From Angelakisella sp. (GTDB lineage Bacteria > Bacillota > Clostridia > Oscillospirales > Ruminococcaceae): 26,963 nucleotides of DNA. The notes beneath the pieces were generated by a model. That model saw nothing but the letters and a program-made list of their open reading frames with translations. It had not been told where the DNA came from and searched no databases. Location: positions 1 through 26,963 of the forward strand of contig JAAWEO010000008.1 in the NCBI GenBank assembly GCA_022794295.1, given 5' to 3'. Positions 23,260 to 26,963 of this stretch are shown one piece after another; positions within the stretch are counted from its first letter, which is position 1, and the number at the start of each line of letters is the position of its first letter. The translations under genes were made by a program, and so were the position numbers.

Positions 23260-24681
23260 TTGCCGGAAAAAGAAAACTACATTTTAGACTATACCCAGCT
23301 GGCGGGGCAGCGGCAGTACACCCAGCTGATCCGGGAGTATTTGGCCGGGGCACATGAGACCCCGCCTCTGGCCCTGGTCCACAGCTTTGGCTGCCAGCAG
23401 AACGCGGCGGACGGGGAGCGGATCAAGGGGATTCTGGGGGAGATGGGCTACGGCTTTACCGAATCCCCGGAGGAAGCGGACCTGATTTTTTACAACACCT
23501 GCGCCGTCCGGGAGAACGCCGAGAAGCGCGTTCTGGGCACGGTGGGGGCGATGAAGCATTATAAACGCCAGAAGCCGGGCCTTATTATCGCCATGTCCGG
23601 GTGCATGACCCAGCAGCAAAGCGTCGCGGACAAGATCAAAAAAAGCTACCCCCATGTGGATATTGTTCTGGGGGCAGATGCCTGGGCCCGTCTGCCGGAG
23701 AGCCTCTACGGGGCGCTGTGCCAGGGCAGGCGGAGCATCAAGAGCCCGGGGGAGGAGCCGGACACCATCCTCGAAAACCTCCCGGCCCGGCGCACCGGCT
23801 GGCCCAAGGCCTGGGTGACGGTGATGTACGGGTGCAACAATTTCTGCTCCTACTGCATCGTACCCTATGTCCGGGGAAGGGAGCGCAGCCGCAGGCCGGA
23901 GGACATTCTCCGGGAGGTGGAGGGCCTGGTGGCAGAGGGGTACCGGGACATCACCCTGCTGGGACAGAATGTGAACTCCTATGCCGGGGGGATCCGTTTT
24001 CCGGAGCTGCTCCGGAGGATCAACGACCTTCCGGGAGATTTCCGCATTCGCTTTATGACCTCCCATCCCAAGGACTGCACCAGGGAACTGCTGGATGCCA
24101 TGGCCGGCTGCAAAAAGGTTTCGAAGCACCTGCACCTTCCGGTCCAGTCTGGTTCTGACCGGATTCTGGCAGAGATGAACCGCCGGTACACGGTGGACCA
24201 TTACCGGGAGCTGATCGCCTATGCCAGGGAGCGGATGCCAGACCTTTCCCTCACCAGCGATATTATTGTGGGCTTCCCTGGGGAGACCAGGGGAGACTTT
24301 GAACAAACTCTGGACCTGGTGCAGAAAACCGGCTATACCGCCCTATACACCTTCCTCTATTCCCGCCGGAGCGGGACCAGGGCGGAAGGTCTCCCCGACC
24401 CGGTGCCGGGGGAGGAAAAATCCCGGTGGTTCCAGGAGCTGCTGGAGGTTCAGGGCCGGATCGGGGCAGAATACATGGAGCGCCAGGTGGGAAAGACCTT
24501 CCGGGTGCTGGTGGAGGGCCCCGGCCGGGGAGAAGGAAAGCTCACCTCCCGAAACGACCAGAATGTCATCGTGGAGTTTCCTGGGGACCCCAGCCTTGCC
24601 GGACAGTTTGCGGAGGTGGAGATTGTTTCCGCCCGCAACTGGGCCCTGGAGGGGCGGCTGGTCCCGGAGGAAAACCGATGA
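23260..24681 (+). CDS. miaB: tRNA-2-methylthio-N6-dimethylallyladenosine synthase MiaB
   Basis: MiaB adds a methylthio group to isopentenyl-A37 of tRNAs reading UNN codons. The 473-residue protein has an N-terminal UPF0004 domain whose cysteines Cys45, Cys81 and Cys115 hold the auxiliary [4Fe-4S] cluster. The radical SAM motif CNNFCSYC (Cys192, Cys196, Cys199) follows, then a C-terminal TRAM RNA-binding domain from about 410. The start is TTG at 23260 with GGAGG 7 nt upstream. An in-frame codon at 23188 lies in the -35 box and would add 24 hydrophobic residues, so it is rejected. Its stop overlaps the next gene by 4 nt. Confidence 0.96.
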   Translation: MPEKENYILDYTQLAGQRQYTQLIREYLAGAHETPPLALVHSFGCQQNAADGERIKGILGEMGYGFTESPEEADLIFYNTCAVRENAEKRVLGTVGAMKHYKRQKPGLIIAMSGCMTQQQSVADKIKKSYPHVDIVLGADAWARLPESLYGALCQGRRSIKSPGEEPDTILENLPARRTGWPKAWVTVMYGCNNFCSYCIVPYVRGRERSRRPEDILREVEGLVAEGYRDITLLGQNVNSYAGGIRFPELLRRINDLPGDFRIRFMTSHPKDCTRELLDAMAGCKKVSKHLHLPVQSGSDRILAEMNRRYTVDHYRELIAYARERMPDLSLTSDIIVGFPGETRGDFEQTLDLVQKTGYTALYTFLYSRRSGTRAEGLPDPVPGEEKSRWFQELLEVQGRIGAEYMERQVGKTFRVLVEGPGRGEGKLTSRNDQNVIVEFPGDPSLAGQFAEVEIVSARNWALEGRLVPEENR

Positions 24682-25007
24682 CCCTGGAGGAGATTTTTTA
24701 CGACCTGGACAGGCAGTACGGCGGCAGGTTTTGCTGGCGGATGCTGCCCTTCACCGACCGCTCCTTTGTGGAGGAGCTGAAACGGGAGATCGGGGAGAAC
24801 CACCCCCTCTGGGGTAAACAGCTGTGGGCGGCGGCAAAGAGTGATACCGGCGACCGGGTTTTGTATCTCACAGAGGAGGGGGACTATTATATTTTTCACC
24901 TGACCTACTCGGAACACAACCAGGAAGGATTTCCGGTCTGCCAGAGGTTTCCCGGGATCGAGGAGGTCAAGGAAGCCCTGGAGCAGGAGACCCTAAAAGA
25001 ACGTTAA
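24678..25007 (+). CDS. Hypothetical protein between miaB and ylbF
   Basis: The 109-residue protein is not recognised. It is acidic and soluble-looking, with no signal peptide or membrane segment, and has a predicted alpha-beta pattern. A helical start (TLEEIFYDLDRQYG) precedes a central beta-rich stretch (RVLYLTEEGDYYIFHLTYSE) and a helical end (GIEEVKEALEQE). Two Cys residues (19 and 88) are not arranged as a metal site. The ATG overlaps the miaB stop in ATGA, so the two are probably co-translated. Codon use matches the neighbours, arguing for a real vertical gene rather than a recent arrival. Confidence 0.8.
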   Translation: MTLEEIFYDLDRQYGGRFCWRMLPFTDRSFVEELKREIGENHPLWGKQLWAAAKSDTGDRVLYLTEEGDYYIFHLTYSEHNQEGFPVCQRFPGIEEVKEALEQETLKER

Positions 25008-25047
25008 GAGAAAACAAACAATCAGAAAAGATAGGAGCGATAAGAGA

Positions 25048-25452
25048 ATGGATGTTATTGCAATGGCAAGAGAGCTGGGGGCTGCCCTTCAGCAGAGTGA
25101 CGAGTACACCGCCTACAACGTGGCAAAGAATGCCGCCGACAGCGACGCCGACCTTCAGGGAATGATCGGGGATTTCAACCTGAAGAAGCTGGCCCTCAGC
25201 GCCGAGGTGCAGAAGGAGGACAAAGACCCGGAGAAGCTGGCCGCCCTCAACGAGGAGGTTCGGGCGATCTACGCCCAGATCATGTCCCACCCCGCCATGA
25301 TGGCCTATAACACCACCAAGGCGGAGCTGGACCGGGTGCTGAACTTTATTCAGCAGATCGTGGTTTACAGCGCCAACGGGGAGGACCCTGCTGCGATTCA
25401 GGAGGAGACCTCCTGCGGCGGCGACTGCTCCGGCTGTTCCGGCTGCCACTGA
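25048..25452 (+). CDS. YlbF/YmcA-family regulator with C-terminal cysteine cluster
   Basis: The 134-residue protein is mostly helical and matches the YlbF/YmcA (RicF/RicA) family, with ALQQSDEYTAYNVAKNAADSD near the start and the conserved IMSHPAMMAYNTTKAELD region. In B. subtilis, RicA, RicF and RicT form a complex that promotes RNase Y processing and carries [4Fe-4S] clusters. The last 12 residues here hold four cysteines (123, 127, 130, 133) and a final His, well suited to bind an iron-sulfur cluster or zinc. AGGAG lies about 11 nt before the ATG. It sits between the Fe-S enzyme MiaB and MutS. A ricT homologue is not in the window. Confidence 0.87.
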   Translation: MDVIAMARELGAALQQSDEYTAYNVAKNAADSDADLQGMIGDFNLKKLALSAEVQKEDKDPEKLAALNEEVRAIYAQIMSHPAMMAYNTTKAELDRVLNFIQQIVVYSANGEDPAAIQEETSCGGDCSGCSGCH

Positions 25453-25468
25453 TTACGATTAACTAATC
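25451..25468. promoter_or_regulatory. AT-rich dyad before mutS, possible operator
   Basis: GATTA occurs at 25451-25455 and 25457-25461, and the second copy forms an inverted pair with TAATC at 25464-25468 around AC. The patch is AT-rich in a GC-rich setting and lies 27 nt before mutS. It could be a protein-binding site; no known regulator is assigned. Confidence 0.3.
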
Positions 25469-25494
25469 TGACAACAAGGAAGGGGGCCCGCCCT

Positions 25495-26963
25495 ATGCTG
25501 ACACCGGAGGAGATGGAAAAGCTTTCCCCCATGATGCAGCAGTATCTGGAGATCAAAAACCAGCACAAGGACCAGATCCTGTTCTTCCGCCTGGGGGATT
25601 TTTACGAGATGTTCTTTGACGATGCCCTTCTCGTTTCCCGGGAGCTGGAGCTGACCCTGACCGGGCGGGAATGCGGTCTTTCGGAACGGGCCCCTATGTG
25701 CGGCGTCCCCTACCACAGCGCCGAGGGTTACATCGACCGTCTGATCAAAAAGGGCTACAAGGTGGCTATCTGTGAGCAGATGGAAAACCCCACCCTGGCC
25801 AAGGGGCTGGTGAAACGGGAGATCATCCGGGTGGTGACCCCCGGGACCCTGATCGATTCCTCCCTGCTGGAGGAGGGGACCAACAACTTCATCGCCTGCA
25901 TCTGCTGGCAGCGGGAGGGCTGCGGTCTGGCCTTTGGGGATGTTTCCACCGGCGAGCTGAATGTCACCCAGCTTGCCGGGGAGGACAGCCTGATCATTAA
26001 CGAGCTGGGAAAGTTTTCCCCCAGGGAGATCATTTTCAACGAGGACCTTCTGGACCGGAAGAAGATCACCGGCTTTATGAAGGAAAAGCTCCGCTGCACC
26101 GCCGATATTCTGGAGGAGGAGCGGTTCTCCCCGGCATCGGCCCAGCTGGAGGTCCTGCGGCAGTTTAAGGTCCGCAGCCTTACCGACCTGGGTCTTGCAG
26201 AGCTCCCGGCCGCTGTTGCCGCCCTGGGGGCCCTTACCGCTTACCTCCGGGAGACCCAGCGGGTAGGGCTGGAACGGATGGAGACCATCCGCCTGTACTC
26301 GGACAAGCAGTTTATGAAGCTGGATGTTACCGCCCGCCGGAATTTGGAGCTCACCGAAACCATCCGGGGACGGGAACGCCGGGGAACCCTTTTGTGGGTG
26401 TTGGACCAGGCCAAAACCTCTATGGGCAAGCGCCTGCTCCGCAGCTGGATCGAACAGCCCTTGATCTCCGCCGCCCTTATTAACAAGCGCCTGAACGCTG
26501 TGGAGGAGCTTACTGCCAGCAGCATTCTGGTCTCCAGGATCACCGAGCAGCTTACCGGGGTTTATGATATGGAGCGGCTTATGACCAAGATCGTCTACGG
26601 CAGCGCCAATCCCCGGGACCTTACCTCCCTGGGGGCCGCCATGAAGCGCCTGCCGGGTCTTAAGGAGCTTTTGCAGGAATCCACCTGTGCCGATCTACAG
26701 GAGATCTTTGCCGGCATCGATACCCTGGAGGATATGGCGGAACGGATCGCCTCATCCATCTGCGACGAGCCCCCTATCACCCTGAAGGATGGCGGGGTGA
26801 TCCGCCCAGGATACAGCGAGCGGCTGGACGAGGTGCGGTATCTTTCCGACCACACCAAGGAGATCATTGCCTCCATCGAGAGCAAGGAACGGGAAGCTAC
26901 CGGCATAAAGAACCTGAAGATCAGCTTCAACAAGATATTTGGCTATTACATCGAGGTGACGAA
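25495..26963 (+). CDS. mutS: DNA mismatch repair protein MutS (5' part, cut by window end)
   Basis: MutS recognises mismatches and small loops and recruits MutL. The 489 complete codons present cover the mismatch-binding domain with the Phe-x-Glu motif in GDFYEMF (Phe36, Glu38), the connector (GEL, SPREIIF), and the lever/clamp core (DVTARRNLELTET, RLLRSWIEQPL, NKIFGYYIEVT at the end). The ATPase domain lies beyond the window. ATG 25495 has AAGGAAGGGGG about 9 nt upstream. It is the last visible gene of the miaB unit; miaB and mutS often sit together in Clostridia. Confidence 0.96.
   Translation, partial: MLTPEEMEKLSPMMQQYLEIKNQHKDQILFFRLGDFYEMFFDDALLVSRELELTLTGRECGLSERAPMCGVPYHSAEGYIDRLIKKGYKVAICEQMENPTLAKGLVKREIIRVVTPGTLIDSSLLEEGTNNFIACICWQREGCGLAFGDVSTGELNVTQLAGEDSLIINELGKFSPREIIFNEDLLDRKKITGFMKEKLRCTADILEEERFSPASAQLEVLRQFKVRSLTDLGLAELPAAVAALGALTAYLRETQRVGLERMETIRLYSDKQFMKLDVTARRNLELTETIRGRERRGTLLWVLDQAKTSMGKRLLRSWIEQPLISAALINKRLNAVEELTASSILVSRITEQLTGVYDMERLMTKIVYGSANPRDLTSLGAAMKRLPGLKELLQESTCADLQEIFAGIDTLEDMAERIASSICDEPPITLKDGGVIRPGYSERLDEVRYLSDHTKEIIASIESKEREATGIKNLKISFNKIFGYYIEVT

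Noticed and set aside
1..26963. CRISPR arrays, tRNA/rRNA genes, insertion sequences, prophage or defence genes
   Set aside because: None seen: no spaced direct repeats, no transposase or integrase reading frames, and every substantial gene is a core function.

Overview
The window is a dense block of core bacterial genes. All 25 recognised genes lie on the + strand, and many are joined by 4-10 nt stop/start overlaps. The GC-rich codon use, strong AGGAGG-type ribosome sites, near-consensus sigma-A promoters (TTGACA/TATAAT) and gene set (TrmFO, PlsX, YqeG, YqeK, YlbF-family protein, YhbY, short bS21) point to a low-redox Gram-positive bacterium of class Clostridia. An Oscillospirales/Oscillospiraceae-like gut anaerobe is most likely. 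This assignment is inference from content, not from a search.

Layout. 1-1525: infC-rpmI-rplT with a perfect promoter, a 5' leader holding an attenuator-like terminator, an AUC start for infC and a terminator after rplT. 1547-3527: TrmH-family rRNA methyltransferase and dprA. 3529-3593: a striking symmetric inverted repeat, then topA-trmFO-plsX-rnc-radical SAM-smc (3624-13454), then ftsY-rdgB-yhbY-nadD/yqeK fusion-rsfS-leuS (13496-19419). 19510-19839: rpsU as its own unit with promoter and terminator. 19864-23108: yqeG with a zinc-binding tail, an endonuclease IV-like TIM barrel, a Pro-dipeptidase and a flavodoxin. 23188-26963: a promoter driving miaB, an unrecognised 109-residue protein, a YlbF-family protein with a cysteine-rich tail, and mutS (cut by the window end).

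The genes serve translation (IF3, L35, L20, S21, LeuRS, RsfS, YhbY, rRNA and tRNA modification by the SpoU enzyme, TrmFO and MiaB), RNA processing (RNase III), chromosome handling and repair (DprA, TopA, SMC, MutS, Nfo-like), membrane biogenesis (PlsX, FtsY) and nucleotide/cofactor housekeeping (RdgB, NadD/YqeK).

I found no mobile element, phage, CRISPR array, tRNA or rRNA, and no evident novel multi-gene system. The signals most worth follow-up are non-coding or architectural: the dprA-topA inverted repeat, competing hairpins with dual start sites at trmFO-plsX, the infC leader switch, intragenic promoter-like pairs with exact 17-nt spacers, the YqeG-zinc ribbon fusion, and the divergent Nfo-like protein. 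No gene-free stretch exceeds about 330 bases; the longest is the infC leader region at 1-329.
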